Shown piece after piece: positions 35,091 to 46,380 of a stretch of 64,000 bases of DNA. Numbering within the stretch: the stretch's first letter is position 1; every line of letters starts with the position of its first letter. Source of the stretch: Cryptomeria japonica (lineage: Eukaryota; Streptophyta; Pinopsida; Cupressales; Cupressaceae); contig NC_081408.1 of assembly GCF_030272615.1 (NCBI RefSeq), positions 615,658,476 through 615,722,475 on the forward strand, written 5' to 3'. A model generated the notes under the pieces. It made no database searches, had not been told where the DNA came from, and worked only from the letters and a program-made list of their open reading frames with translations. The translations under genes were made by a program, and so were the position numbers.

Positions 35091-36960
35091 ATGCAGAGTC
35101 GACAGTATCCATTGATCACGCGGGAGAATCGACCAGACTGTTTCATGCTACGACATAGACTCAGGAGCACAGAGAGAGACACATTAGCAGGACTGGGGAT
35201 ATATTATATCACATACATGCCTGAGATTAGGGCAAACACAGGATTGCTTACCGCATTGGCAGAGCGATGGCATTCGGAGACTTCCTCATTCCATTTGGCG
35301 ACTGGAGAGGCGACGGTGACTCTAGAGGATGTATGGCACATCCTCCGCATTCTGATACATGGGGAGATGATAGAGTACGACCCAGTGACAGGGAGAGACA
35401 CATTATGTAGACTGTTTGAGTGTGACGCAGATGATCTGGACATTATCGAGAGGGAGATTTGCTGGGAGACTATGGCTGCCGAGTTTGACCGACGATATGT
35501 GGTGATAGCAGTTGTGATAGCATGTCTTCTAGCAGGAGATAGACGAGGACATGGATTCCCTACTGGATGGGGAAGAGTGCTAGAGCGGATGGTGACAGAG
35601 GGGACAGTGTATGCATGGGGACCATGTGTACTAGCGATGCTCTATTTTCAGCTGCATCAGATAGCCTATCAGGGAGTGCAGACATTGAGCTGTGGAGTTA
35701 CATTGCTTCAGGTATGGGCATTTGAGCATATTGCCATATGTCGGCCGATTACAGATAGACAAGTTGTACCACACTGACCATATGTGTATAGCTATGGTGG
35801 AGCACTGAGACAGGGTCCGTTTGGATACATATTATACTGGCGACATGAGCTAGACAGACTGACAGAGTTCATATGGAGGCCATATCGAGATTGCCCCGGA
35901 TGGTTAGATGATCATGAGGAGTTACCATATTGCAGACAGGAGAGGTACCTGATTGGGCGACCAGTGAACTGCCAGAGAGTGATTGAGTTGTACCTGCCAG
36001 AGAGAGTCAGGCGACAATTTGGAGAGCGACAGGATGTACCTAGGAGGACTGCATGCTTTGCCCAATCGCTAAGAGAGACGAGTCAGTGGGGGAGTATGAT
36101 TCAGCCACACATAGCCTATGCCGACTTTGCACAGCTACAACCGAGATAGTGGAAGTGGAGGTCAGATGTGGTAGATGCTGGGACGACAGAGGAGTATGAG
36201 ATATGGTTTGCACCATGACGGCCAGTGCCATTGACAGATCCAGATATTCCAGTATCGAGGAGACAGGAGGACTTCCCACTCACAGGAGAGGAGGGAGATG
36301 ATGAGGATGAGGAGAAGGACGAGGATGAGGATGAGGATGAGGGGGATGATGATGATGGGGACGGAGATGATGGTGGGGAAGATGATGATGAGGATGACGA
36401 GGATGGGGGAGATGATGAAGATGGTGGAGGGGAGGACGAGGAGGAGCCAGACTCAGTGGATCAAGAGACATTGTAGGACATTCCTCTAGAGCCGGATACA
36501 GCTAGGACAGAGGAGGTGGAGATGTGCAGGGCTACCATAGCGAGTTAGCAGGACTATATTGCGACATTGGAGAGGGAGCATGAGCAGTTCAGAGCGGAGA
36601 TAGCCAGACTCACAGCAGCTCGAGATACAGCCATAGCTCGAGGCACAGCAAGAGGGATAGAGAGTCACTGAGTTCATTGGGTCGATTAGGGATGCCAGTG
36701 CAAGGGAGATGGCACAGATGCTGGTAGAGACCGGAGAGGAGAGACTGTATTAGAGGACACTATATGAGGGTGTTGTTCCACCAGAGCATAGAGCACCTAC
36801 ATATCGGGCATGATCGAGGACAGAGAGCAGGTCACGCTCTCGGAGGTCATTGAGCAGCATGGGGGTGAGTGGACCTGTGAGACCACCATAGCCAGGACCA
36901 GGAGGGACATCATCTGCGAGACATGGCAGGGATGAGGAGGACAGAGGGAGCACCCAGTGA
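35091..36960 (+). pseudogene. Plant mobile domain (PMD, MAIN/MAIL-like) protein, antisense cargo of element C, broken
   Basis: ATG at 35091 opens a frame running to TGA at 36669-36671; a shift near 36665 then leads into a coding-looking Arg/Ser-rich tail ending at TGA 36958-36960, about 620 residues in all. The N-terminal 330 residues look like a PMD: ERWHSETSSFHLATGEATVT, then LEDVWHILRILIHGE, then RPYRDCPGWLDDHEELPY. This is followed by an Asp/Glu tract (about 36290-36450), a coiled coil (DYIATLEREHEQFRAEIARL) and the basic tail. PMD proteins of the MAIN/MAIL1 group act in the nucleus in transposon silencing and development, and PMD copies are known to be carried by plant transposons. Premature stops: TGA 35775, TAG 36147, TGA 36216, TAG 36474, TAG 36546, all consistent with C-to-T. 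It runs opposite to the element. Confidence 0.8.
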
Positions 36961-38040
36961 TAGAGGCACGTGCTCCTTATGACAGACAGTGGACATTATG
37001 TAGTTTGACATTATATAGTCAGCCTGCGGGCCATACTTAGGACAGATAGTCCGATTTTGTACTCCGATATTATTATGATATGTGATATGAAATGCATCGA
37101 TATGATGGGATGCAATGTGTTATGAGTTGTAGTTATTTTGCTATGTATGGATGACTTATGTACTTGTTTATGAACATGTATGGATGTATTTTTATGTATT
37201 TTTGATGTATTTATGAAATGAAATGGATAAAATGCTTGATGTAATATGTGATGGAATGCAAATGTACTAACCAATGAATGCAAGATGCAGCATATATGTT
37301 TGGAGATCGGAGCACTAGACCGAACTGACTATTCGACCAGACGGAAGAAATGTTAGTAAGAAGAAAATGAGACAGAGGACAGTTAGAGATGAAGAAAAAC
37401 TTGCTTTTAGTAATGCACTTTGTAGGTGAGAACCTTTATTTTTATTTAGCAAAATGGATGCGTAGCATCATGGCATTGAAGGCCAGAGCTGAAATGCAAC
37501 CCTTTTTGCAAAAGACAGACACATCGCAGACAAACAACAATCACAATCAAAAAAGAAAAGGATCATGAACCATCCTGGTCACTCTAAATCACTCAGTGAC
37601 ATCATCGAGCAACATAGGAACATGATCGAAGATAAATCAAGAAAACGATAAGATGCACAAATTCAAACAAATCAAACAAACATCTTGATCTTCATTGTCA
37701 AAAGTTGAAAGTGCTGATAGGACGATCATGCTGTCTGGTTTCAGGAAATGCGGTATCCCGTCTAAGACAGGACATAGTCTGGTTTCGAGTATACCACACC
37801 CTGTATAAGACCCATGATAGTAGGAACAAGGACAAATGATTTTGATGTTGATATTTGATTGATAAGACAATTTTGATCAGGTTGAATGTTTGATTTGGAT
37901 TGAAAAAGTTCATCTGGTTAAAGCATGATTTCATTAAAGCACAGCGTTGGATTGATTGTCGTTGGATGTATGCTCAGTGATTTGTCTTATGCACAAAAGG
38001 AATAATGTTATTGCAAAATGTTTGTTTTTTTGGATTTGGA
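36961..38040. other. Element C spacer, non-coding
   Basis: About 1.1 kb of AT-rich sequence downstream of the PMD gene, with TATGNNATG-rich words at 37070-37260. No supported gene. It probably includes the 3' end of the PMD transcript; no poly(A) signal is called. Confidence 0.45.
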
Positions 38041-38505
38041 GTTTTACAATTTTTTTTGTTGTTCATTTTTTTCAAGACTTTATGTGATTTTTTTTTTGGA
38101 TTATTTCAGGACATTATTTGAATTTTTATTATCTTATTTCAGGGCAATTTTTCAATTTTTAAGACTTTTTTCAGGACATTTTTCAATTTTTAAGACTTTC
38201 TTCAAGACATTTTTCAATTTTTTAAGACTTTTTTCAGGACATTTTTCAATTTTTTTTATGATTTGTTCAGGATCATATTTCCATTTTTTTTTTTATGATT
38301 TTTTTCAGGACATTTTTCAATTTTTTTTATGATTTGTTCAGGATCATATTTCCATTTTTTTTTTTATGATTTTTTTCAGGACATTTTTCAATTTTTATGA
38401 ATTTTTTCAGGACATTATTTGATTTTTATGAATTTTTTCAGGACATTTTTCAATTTTTATGAATTTTTTCAGGACATTTTTCAATTTTTTTTATTTTATT
38501 GCCCC
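38041..38505. repeat. Expanded poly-T / TTTTTTCAGGACATTTTTCAA tandem tract
   Basis: About a dozen copies of a unit of roughly 30 bp with core TTCAGGACATTTTTCAATTT, including a longer block of about 75 bp containing GTTCAGGATCATATTTCC that occurs twice (about 38265 and 38338). C2 has only two or three units, so the tract expanded in the lineage of C. Confidence 0.85.
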
Positions 38506-39437
38506 CAGTGTCTAGCAAGGCAAGGAATATGACAGGTGGATAAATAGGCCTTCTAAAATGATGGTGGATAGAGGGAAGACAAAGGCCTTGTATTATGGAG
38601 ACAACACGGATGCAATTTTCAAGGGTTATTGCATGATGGGACAAGAGACTGGATATGACAATGTAAAGCAGGAACATGGCATGAGGGACATGTCAAGAGG
38701 TTTTTGAAACCATGTTTAAATTTTGCGTCCTTATGTCAGATCAAGATCAAGGAATGAAAAAGAGTGTATGGATAGTGATAAGATATGGATAGGATAAGCA
38801 AGACCAAGAATGGATAAGGGACATGGACTGAAGGTTGGGATAGGATACGAGATAGTGGCAGAAAGTTGCAATAAGATAGGGAATATGGATGAAAGGTTAT
38901 AATAAGCAAATGGATAAATGACCAAAAGCTATGATAGACTAAAAGCTGTAAACAAGATACGTGATGCTCATGAAGATCCTCAGCCTTGTCAAGATCAAAG
39001 GTGGAAAGGGAAACTGGACATGAGGGACAATAGGATATGAAGGGTAATGACATGGTATGATAGGATAATGAAGGGAAGTAGGATATGAAGGAGGAAACCT
39101 GCCCCCAAGTGTGGTGTGCAAGAAGTTCATAAATTACACATGATGCCTATTTGCCAGGTTTTCATCACGGTACTTGCCCAAGGTGCCTGTTTGCCAGGTT
39201 TTCACCAATGGATGAATTATTTTTCTTTACTTTTTTTTTTTCTTTTTTTGTCTTTTTATTTTGTATTTTGACTTTTTCAATAGAAGATGGACACATGATA
39301 GGGGATGGAAGAAGGACTCAAGCGTCTTTTTATTTGGATAGTAGCCTTGAAAAGAATGGACCATGACCTTTAAAAGTATGCTCAAAGACGTTGGTAGGAT
39401 AAGGACATGGACAATGAGATGAAACTAAGGCAATGAT
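38506..39437. other. Element C spacer 3' of the main ORF
   Basis: It is collinear with 7845-8812 of C2 at high similarity despite having no coding frame. It contains the TTTGCCAGGTTTTCA duplication (39150, 39189) and a poly-T run near 39225. Confidence 0.55.
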
Positions 39438-42242
39438 TTATGCAAAGGATTGGACGAGAGGGATGGAAGGATGGAAAATATGCATTGGATAATGGATAGG
39501 GTATTGGAAGAATTGGGCTTCAGTGGATGGAAATGAAGGCAAGATCAACATTGACACACACCTTGAGGGGTGATGGACTGATGGAGGACAAATGTATTTT
39601 GGATATTGAGATTTTGACGAAGGAACGACTATGGATTTTGGGACATAAGGGCCCAAAATGGATGAAGAAGGTGATGGAGGAATAGATTTGAGAGGTTTGG
39701 ATGGAGGAATAGCAATTTTGGATGCCAAGTTGGATGTTTCTTTTTGTGCTTCAAGGAGCTTCTTAGGGATCCACATGGTTTTTGATTTTTCATGCTTTTG
39801 TGGTTCCTTGGAGTGCATTGCTTGCACAAGGGATTTAGGAACCCATATATATTTTGAATTTGCTTTATTTTGCTCAGTGGGCCTTTGTGGCCTTTTGGAT
39901 ATTTCTTTTTCTTTATAGATCATATTGTTCTTTGTTTTGACATGTCGATTAGATTGGACATGTTGATCCTTGAATACATGTGGATTTCTAGACTTATGAT
40001 GCTTATACTTGGCATCCAAATTGCTTGGAAGAGGGAATGAATGTTGGTGTGGACGGGAATGATATGGAGGCATATGGGATGGATGGAAGGTTCTCCAAGA
40101 TGTGTGCCTTTGCTGACCTTGCATAGGAGATGGAGGGATATAGGGACCTAGAATGGATGGAAGCGATGATGGGGAAGGTGGACATTTGGATTTTGACTTT
40201 GAAGGGATACCAACGCCTTGAGTGTGAGCTTTGTAGCCATGACCATTAGTATATTCTTTGATATGAAGGGGTTCTTGCTCATGAAGGTCTACTCCTTTGC
40301 CTTTATGAATATCTTGACTTGTAGGATACTCTTTTCTTTGGGAAGAAGACACGAGTCCATTATGAGGTGGATATGATATGAGAGAAATAATGAGATCTTG
40401 AAATGGATCGGATTGCACTAAAGTGGAAGAACCCATTATGAATGTTGAGGGTTCATGAACATCTTGCACTGACACGTTAGAATCATGAGGGGGATTAGGA
40501 TCATGTAGTGGACATGGTTCAGTGACAGGCTCTTTAAGAGATGGAATGGGAGAAATAATGGGATCATCAAAAGAAATGCAATCGTGGAGTGGATATGCTA
40601 GATTAGGACGTGGAGATGGAGGAACAAGTGGATCTTGTGGAGGATCTGAAGGAATAATTTGATCTTGAAAAGGAGGAATATCATTGGAATCCTCTTTAAA
40701 GGTGCTTTTCTCTTGACTTTCAATGGGATCATCATAAAGGATGGAAAGGATATCTTGATCTTTCTCAGGAAGTGGAATGTCAATGGGATTTGAAAGGACA
40801 TTTTTTTCATGAAATGGAAGGGGATCATTTGGGATTGGATGGACTAGGATATCTTGATCTTGCTCGGGGAATGGAGTGTCAATAGGACTTTGGATAGGAT
40901 GGACAAGAATAGGGGAATCATCATGAGTGTCTGGGGAAATGGGATCTTGGTCAACAATTGGATGGGATGATAAGGTTTCAGGATCTTGATCTTGATTTTC
41001 TTGAGGACTCATTTCTTCATGCTCTAAATTATCCTCTTGACATGGGGTTGGACTTTGGATATGCATGGAGGATTCTGGCAAGGGCTCAATGTTTTGGGAT
41101 GAAGGAAATGCACTTTGAACATTTGTGCTGGATTCTGGCAAGGAATGAATGCTTGAACATGAGGAAGAGGGACTTCGAATGGGGTCCTCTAAAATAGGTA
41201 ATGGCAATAAAGTGCATGGTTGCATTGGGTCTTGTATATCTGAAACATGACAAGGATGTGCATCATGAATTGGATTATCTTGGCAATCAATTATGGATAG
41301 CTCTTGGATAATTGCATCCTTGGGTGTATTGTTTGATGAGAACAATATGGAAGGTTCTTGTGAAACTTCTAAAGGTGTAGGGATAGATGCCACTAGAGAG
41401 TCAATTTGTTTGTGGGGAGATGAGGCATTGCTAGACATAAGTGTATTATTTTGATCTTCCTCAATAAACTCACTTGGTAATTTCCTTAAGAGCATTGCAA
41501 TAAAGCCACCTTTCTTTCGAGGTTTTGACATGATTGGACGTGGAATTTGAACTTGTTTTTGATTTAATGTCATGTTTTGATATTGGACTTGGTTCAATTG
41601 TTCTGACATGTTTGAAACTTGGCTTGGCGTGTGCTGCAACCTTTGTTTTTGAATGTTTGGTTGTTGTTGTTGACATTGATATGTTGATTGAACTTGTTGA
41701 TATTCCACCATTGGTTGGACTATTTGTGGACATTGTATAGTTGGTTGGACATATTGTTGAAATTGAACCATTGGTTGTGTTGGTTGCATATGTTGGACAA
41801 TTGGTTGAGCCATTGGTTGTATTAGTTGAAAATTGGATTGATAGTAAACACCTTCTTGTTCTTGTTGTGGAGGCACATAATGTTGTTGTCTCTTTTCTTG
41901 AAATTGTTTCATCATCTCTATTTGGGAGAGGAGAGCTGGTATGTCTGATCGTTCAAGAAGAGATCTTACATCAATTGGCTCAATCTTTGGATTTCGACCT
42001 AGAAATTTTCGAAACACTTTGGACATTTGTGATCTATTCTTCTCAATGTTTTTCACTCTTTGTTCCAATATCTCCTCTTCTTGAGCTAGTTTCTCCTTTA
42101 GTTTTTGTATTTGGACATTTACATCATCATGATAAGTTTGATCCAAGTTCTGAGACATGTAGAGATTGGATTGACATGATTGATTGCTCAATTGTGATGA
42201 CATGGCTTCGTAAGAAGGTTGAGATCTCATTTCAACAAACAT
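39438..42242 (-). CDS. Intact 934-residue Gln/Pro/Ser-rich protein of element C, unknown family
   Basis: The first ATG in the open frame is at 42242-42240; the frame extends a few codons further upstream without ATG. There is no interruption to TAA at 39440-39438. N-terminus: a Lys/Glu-rich predicted coiled coil (residues about 35-75, VQIQKLKEKLAQEEEILEQR), then a Gln-rich stretch (about 115-235) with repeated PMVQ/PIVQ words, then a basic KPRKKGGFIAMLLRKLPSEF, then a long acidic Ser/Pro/Asp region with HPI and PLPE repeats, and a C-terminal basic part with a duplicated K-x-IWVPK/MWIPK motif. I see no gag zinc knuckle, protease, RT or integrase, and no signal peptide or membrane segment. The homolog in C2 proves family-wide conservation. 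It might be an unusual capsid-like or RNA-binding protein, but that is inference. Confidence 0.8.
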   Translation of the reverse strand: MFVEMRSQPSYEAMSSQLSNQSCQSNLYMSQNLDQTYHDDVNVQIQKLKEKLAQEEEILEQRVKNIEKNRSQMSKVFRKFLGRNPKIEPIDVRSLLERSDIPALLSQIEMMKQFQEKRQQHYVPPQQEQEGVYYQSNFQLIQPMAQPIVQHMQPTQPMVQFQQYVQPTIQCPQIVQPMVEYQQVQSTYQCQQQQPNIQKQRLQHTPSQVSNMSEQLNQVQYQNMTLNQKQVQIPRPIMSKPRKKGGFIAMLLRKLPSEFIEEDQNNTLMSSNASSPHKQIDSLVASIPTPLEVSQEPSILFSSNNTPKDAIIQELSIIDCQDNPIHDAHPCHVSDIQDPMQPCTLLPLPILEDPIRSPSSSCSSIHSLPESSTNVQSAFPSSQNIEPLPESSMHIQSPTPCQEDNLEHEEMSPQENQDQDPETLSSHPIVDQDPISPDTHDDSPILVHPIQSPIDTPFPEQDQDILVHPIPNDPLPFHEKNVLSNPIDIPLPEKDQDILSILYDDPIESQEKSTFKEDSNDIPPFQDQIIPSDPPQDPLVPPSPRPNLAYPLHDCISFDDPIISPIPSLKEPVTEPCPLHDPNPPHDSNVSVQDVHEPSTFIMGSSTLVQSDPFQDLIISLISYPPHNGLVSSSQRKEYPTSQDIHKGKGVDLHEQEPLHIKEYTNGHGYKAHTQGVGIPSKSKSKCPPSPSSLPSILGPYIPPSPMQGQQRHTSWRTFHPSHMPPYHSRPHQHSFPLPSNLDAKYKHHKSRNPHVFKDQHVQSNRHVKTKNNMIYKEKEISKRPQRPTEQNKANSKYIWVPKSLVQAMHSKEPQKHEKSKTMWIPKKLLEAQKETSNLASKIAIPPSKPLKSIPPSPSSSILGPYVPKSIVVPSSKSQYPKYICPPSVHHPSRCVSMLILPSFPSTEAQFFQYPIHYPMHIFHPSIPLVQSFA

Positions 42243-44307
42243 GTCACTATGCAAATGCAATATTTTTGGAATTTTTCAAGGATAATATATGATATGCAAC
42301 TAAATGCAAGCTAGATAGATGAAAATGCAACCTATGGCAAGAATGCAATCTATGTTTTTGGTTGTTTTCAAGATTTTGACAAACTCATGAATGCAATTCC
42401 AAAGATGAGACCCTTAGGAAATTGAAATGATGTCTAGACCTCAAAGGACAAAAGGACCAAGTGACAAAAGGACAAGATGACAATGTCTCCCCTATATGCT
42501 TGGATACTAAGCTAGGTTTGACCAAATGATATTGATGACAAAAGGACAAAAGACTTGATAAGGTCTAGACTTCTTAACAATGACTTAGGGTTTATCAAAG
42601 ATTTGGATTACTCAAGTATGACAAGACCTAGTTTTTGACACTATATGCAAAGGGACAATTACTATGCAAATGACCCTAATATGATGTGATAATGACCCAA
42701 GCTTAATGAAGAGACTTAGGGTATGCAAATATGAATGTATGACAATAGTATGACTTTAATGCAAGAGGACATGTGCAAATGGATGACCCTTATTGATATG
42801 AAAAGGAGTATGACTTAGGTGAAACCTAACCTTGGTACTTGACTTTGCAAGATGCAACCTAGGATGAACTTAAATGTAAGTGACATGAATGTTAAGACAA
42901 GATTTTGAACAATGTTTGATAATCATGTTTGAAGATGAGTTTTTAACCTTGTTGAACTTTTGTTGGATGAATGTCTCTTGTGTTTAAATCTTATGTTGGA
43001 TCAATATGTTTTGCTTTTGAAATGGGATAACATTCAACTTTTGAAAATCAAAGAAGACAAGATATTGCAACTTAGACTCAAGACAATCATGCTCATTTCC
43101 ACATTTCTTATGGTAGGCAAAGACATTAGGTACTTGAGAGGTAGACTCATTATGGGATTCAAGGAGAATACATAGATGCTTGACCCCACAGGCTCCCCTC
43201 CACGGCACTCACTTCTCAGGGAAGCCAAGCATCAGTCCCCATGGAAATCTCCCCATGGCGAACTTAGTATCTCTTCCAAGTATCTGAATTTGTCCTTCTC
43301 AAGCAACTAGAAGGGTTTTTGGCCTCTAAAAACAAGGTATGTAGTAAGGATTTTTGTTAAGCATTACTCCTTGATGTCATGCAAGCATGATTGAGACATT
43401 AAGCCCATCAAGATACCAAACAAATGTAGTCGCGCAAGCACGATTTAGACCAAGAGGCCCTACTTAGATGTTGATATGAGAAAGAGTTCAAGGGTCATCA
43501 CTTCCCAAGTAACTGTAATTCCCAAGTAACACTTCCTTCAAAGCTTTCGCTCATCGGGTATTTTTTTATAGTGAGTTAGAATGCCAAGGAATTCTAGCCG
43601 TACTCACTTTGGGTCGTTCCCTTCTCACGATTATCACTTGCTTGCAAAAGCAAAGTGGTCAGGAAGGCAGGCCCTCTAATGGAGACACTCAATCAACAAC
43701 ACAAGCATGGTATCGAAGATCTGGATTTCTGATCACCCTAAGAAGGATGAGAGCATACTCTCCTACTCCAATGTCACACTTAACAATAAAAGCAAGAAAA
43801 TGTTCATTCCCACCTATTTATAAATCACTAAGTGCCTAATTAAAAATCTCAAGCACACAATTTGGTTGTTTTTCCAAGGCAACCTGCAAAACCCAAGTTA
43901 GAGGTTTGAATTGTTGTCTTTGACCATCGAATCTGCACAAAACATGTTAGTAGTTTGATTTTTAGTCTTTTCCATGCGTATGCCAAGATTCTGTACAAAT
44001 AATTAGTACCAAAATCCCAAACACAGAAAACAGAATGCAAAAACATCAAAAACTTCAACTAAAAACTGCATTTTTCACCTCTGTTCTGGACTTTACACAA
44101 GCGTAGAACTCATGACATAGGCACAAGATGTCTGACACAAGAACAAAATGTTGCATACACAGGCGCAAGATGCTCAACACAGGCGCAGAATGCTTCACAC
44201 AAGCGCAGAAGTGTCCAGAATGCACTGCATGGCCCTGTTTTTGGGTTTTTGACCTGCAAATCAACTTAGAAGCACTCCAAAACACAGTAAAAGGGTTAGA
44301 AGGTTAG
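42243..44307 (-). other. Element C 5' leader
   Basis: Two kilobases between primer-binding site and ORF, collinear with C2. At 44095-44215 there is an array of about six 20-22 bp units (ACACAGGCGCAAGATGCTC type), the same word cluster as at 34805-34920 near the other end of the interior. No coding signal. Many short upstream ATGs precede the ORF on the element strand. Confidence 0.6.
44095..44215. repeat. ACACAGGCGCAAGATG repeat array near the C primer-binding site
   Basis: About six units: ACACAAGCGTAGAAC, ACATAGGCACAAGATG, ACACAAGAACAAAATG, ACACAGGCGCAAGATG, ACACAGGCGCAGAATG and ACACAAGCGCAGAAG. It is absent from C2 at the matching position. Confidence 0.7.
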
Positions 44308-44309
44308 TA

Positions 44310-44327
44310 TTCACGTCGGGTTCACCA
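44310..44327 (-). other. Primer-binding site of C
   Basis: The minus strand reads TGGTGAACCCGACGTGAA, identical to that of A and B over 18 bases, five bases inside the 5' LTR. Confidence 0.82.
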
Positions 44328-44332
44328 ATTAA

Positions 44333-45154
44333 TGTAGCGTAGAAATTAGGAATCATCACAAGATAAGTAGATCAATCAAAACACAAGACATGATAACTCA
44401 ATCATGAGAGCACTCATTGCAAATGAACCTAATCCTAAACACACTCAATAGAGATATGAAAACAAAGCATTCAAAATGAAAGATTATGCAAACCAAATGC
44501 AGAATTCAATGCTCCTTCCATGCGGCTCCATTGTTCTTCTTTCCTCTTCAATGGATTTGTGGATCTCACCTACAAGTGCACATACAATTGAAAGCAAGAT
44601 TGATGAAAAGCTCAAGAGTACTAGAAGCGTAAGTTCAATAGTCTGATAAGAATTCAGATTCGGGATTAAGATTCAAGATTCAAGATTAGCTTTGATTGAA
44701 AATAATCCAATTTATAGAAGAATTGGATAAATGACAAGATTAGCATGATGCAATTCAAATGGAAATTGCAAATCAATATGACAAATTATGACAAATTATG
44801 CACTTTCCATGCACAATTTGATTGATTGATAATTGATGACAAATTATGACACATTCTATGTCAAAATTGATTGATTGTCAATTATGACAATTTCATGACA
44901 AATTGAAATGTCATTCCCATAGAATTAGGAGATGAAACAGGAGGGAAAAGAATTAAGAAATTAAGAAAATTAGAAAAATTGAAATTGATGACAATTAGGA
45001 ATTAGAAATTGATGGAAATTAGAATTTAGTGAATTAGAAGAAATTAGGTAAATTAATTAACAATTTGTCATTTATTAATTAATTTACAAGAGGAAGAATA
45101 ATTAGCCAATTAAATAAAGATTTAATTGTAACTTAGGATTAATAAATAATTTAG
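44333..45154 (-). repeat. Element C 5' LTR, first segment (right copy, before B)
   Basis: 822 bp from TGTAGCGTAG to TTTAG, matching 32607-33428. The segment continues at 52928; together they total 1665 bp, the same as the left copy. Confidence 0.95.
45150..45154. repeat. Left target-site duplication of B (TTTAG)
   Basis: TTTAG recurs at 52923-52927. The uninterrupted left LTR of C has a single TTTAG at this point (33424-33428). Confidence 0.95.
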
Positions 45155-45341
45155 TGTAGCGTCCTAAAATTGTGACACTTGCAATTTCGACTGCATTTCG
45201 GTCTTCACGATGGCGACGCAACACGCAACCTGAATGGAGACCCTGAAACTTGCTCACGACACTGAAAACTGCATTTTCTTGCACCCTGGCCTGAACCTCC
45301 TTTGCACCCTGCTGTCTCGGGGGGTGGGACCAGAGCGCCCA

Positions 45342-45369
45342 GCGCCCTGGTCCTTCAGGACCAGGGCGC
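45342..45369. repeat. Perfect 12-bp-arm hairpin in B U3
   Basis: GCGCCCTGGTCC and GGACCAGGGCGC flank TTCA. It arises from two head-to-tail copies of the CGCCCAGCGCCCTGGTCC unit. The 3' LTR copy (about 51904-51931) has one G-to-A mismatch. It lies about 140 bp upstream of the TATA box. Confidence 0.8.
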
Positions 45370-45508
45370 CCAGCGCCTTGGTCCCTGGGTCCTATTTTGG
45401 GCCCGGTCTCCTAAGGGGTCTCGGGTCTTTTTGTTTGCAATTTGGAAATTATCATTTCCTGGTCGGCCTAAGGTCGGGAAAATCAGTCTATCAGCCCTAA
45501 TTGACAAG

Positions 45509-45517
45509 TATATAAAC
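45509..45517 (+). promoter_or_regulatory. TATA box of element B 5' LTR
   Basis: TATATAAAC, unchanged from A. The 3' LTR equivalent is 52073-52081. Confidence 0.7.
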
Positions 45518-46361
45518 TACATTTTCCTCTTTCATTCGATATGATGGAAAAGGCGTGGAAACTATACTCAAGCATTCAAGCATTCAAGCATTCCTTCTAA
45601 GTCTCCATTCAAGGCTAAGTGTTGCATTCAAGACAAGGATTCAACCATTGAAGAGGAGATCACATACTACATATTACAACAACATACAACATCTATACCT
45701 TCGCACATAAGGATACAAACATCCTTAGAACAAGGTATTAGTACTTGTTTTACATACATTTACATTTACAGCACTTGCTCATTTCTTGGTTAATTCCAAA
45801 ACTGGGGTTTGACCTAAAGGCAAACCCCTAATCCCTAACCCCCCAATCGTCTTCGCTTTTCTGTGTGTAGGTTGCAGGTACGTGGCTGAAATTGAAGATC
45901 TGGAATCCTTATGCAGAGACGAATAGATCCCCCTTCGTTTCGCGGATTTTTCGGAGGACCGTGGTGCTCGAGCGCCATCGTCCTGACAACTTTTGTTCAA
46001 ATTTGCAGGATAGCGCTGTATCGACATTTTACTGTTAATTCCAGGTCCGCAGCTTCATCCTATATCCCTATCTCAGTTTATAAGCGAATCTTTCTCACTT
46101 TCTATGCATTCCTAGCTTAATTCTTATATGCACATTCTTTACAAAAGAGGGTAGCCTTGCTTTCTTAACCCTTGAAACACATTTAGCATCCAATCTTGCA
46201 TTGTGTGGGATTGGATCTTGTGGGTTTCAACCCCTCTTTTGAATGTAAAGTCTCTCCCCTAAGTGAAAACCATCAACCCTAGTGAATCTCCCTTCTCTCT
46301 CCTCGGAGTTGGAAGAGGGGAGAGCAACTAGGGTTCGATCGCGATTTTCCGCTTTACATTT

Positions 46362-46380
46362 TGGTGAACCCGACGTGAAC
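46362..46380 (+). other. Primer-binding site of B
   Basis: TGGTGAACCCGACGTGAAC, identical to A. Confidence 0.82.

Larger units (their letters stand above)
45155..46358 (+). repeat. Element B 5' LTR (1204 bp)
   Basis: From TGTAGCGTCC to CCGCTTTACA. U3 carries the hairpin at 45342-45369; TATA at 45509-45517; the GAGGACCGTG motif in U5 near 45954. The LTR starts TGTAGCGTCCTAAAATTGTG, close to the C family start TGTAGACACCTAAAAATGG. Confidence 0.96.

Noticed and set aside
36280-36471. His/Pro-rich minus-strand frame opposite the acidic tract
   Set aside because: It is the complement of the Asp/Glu tract of the PMD gene.
41741-42292. 183-codon plus-strand frame over the C ORF
   Set aside because: Antisense shadow of the intact 934-residue ORF; the C2 counterpart (11174-11731) follows from the same cause.
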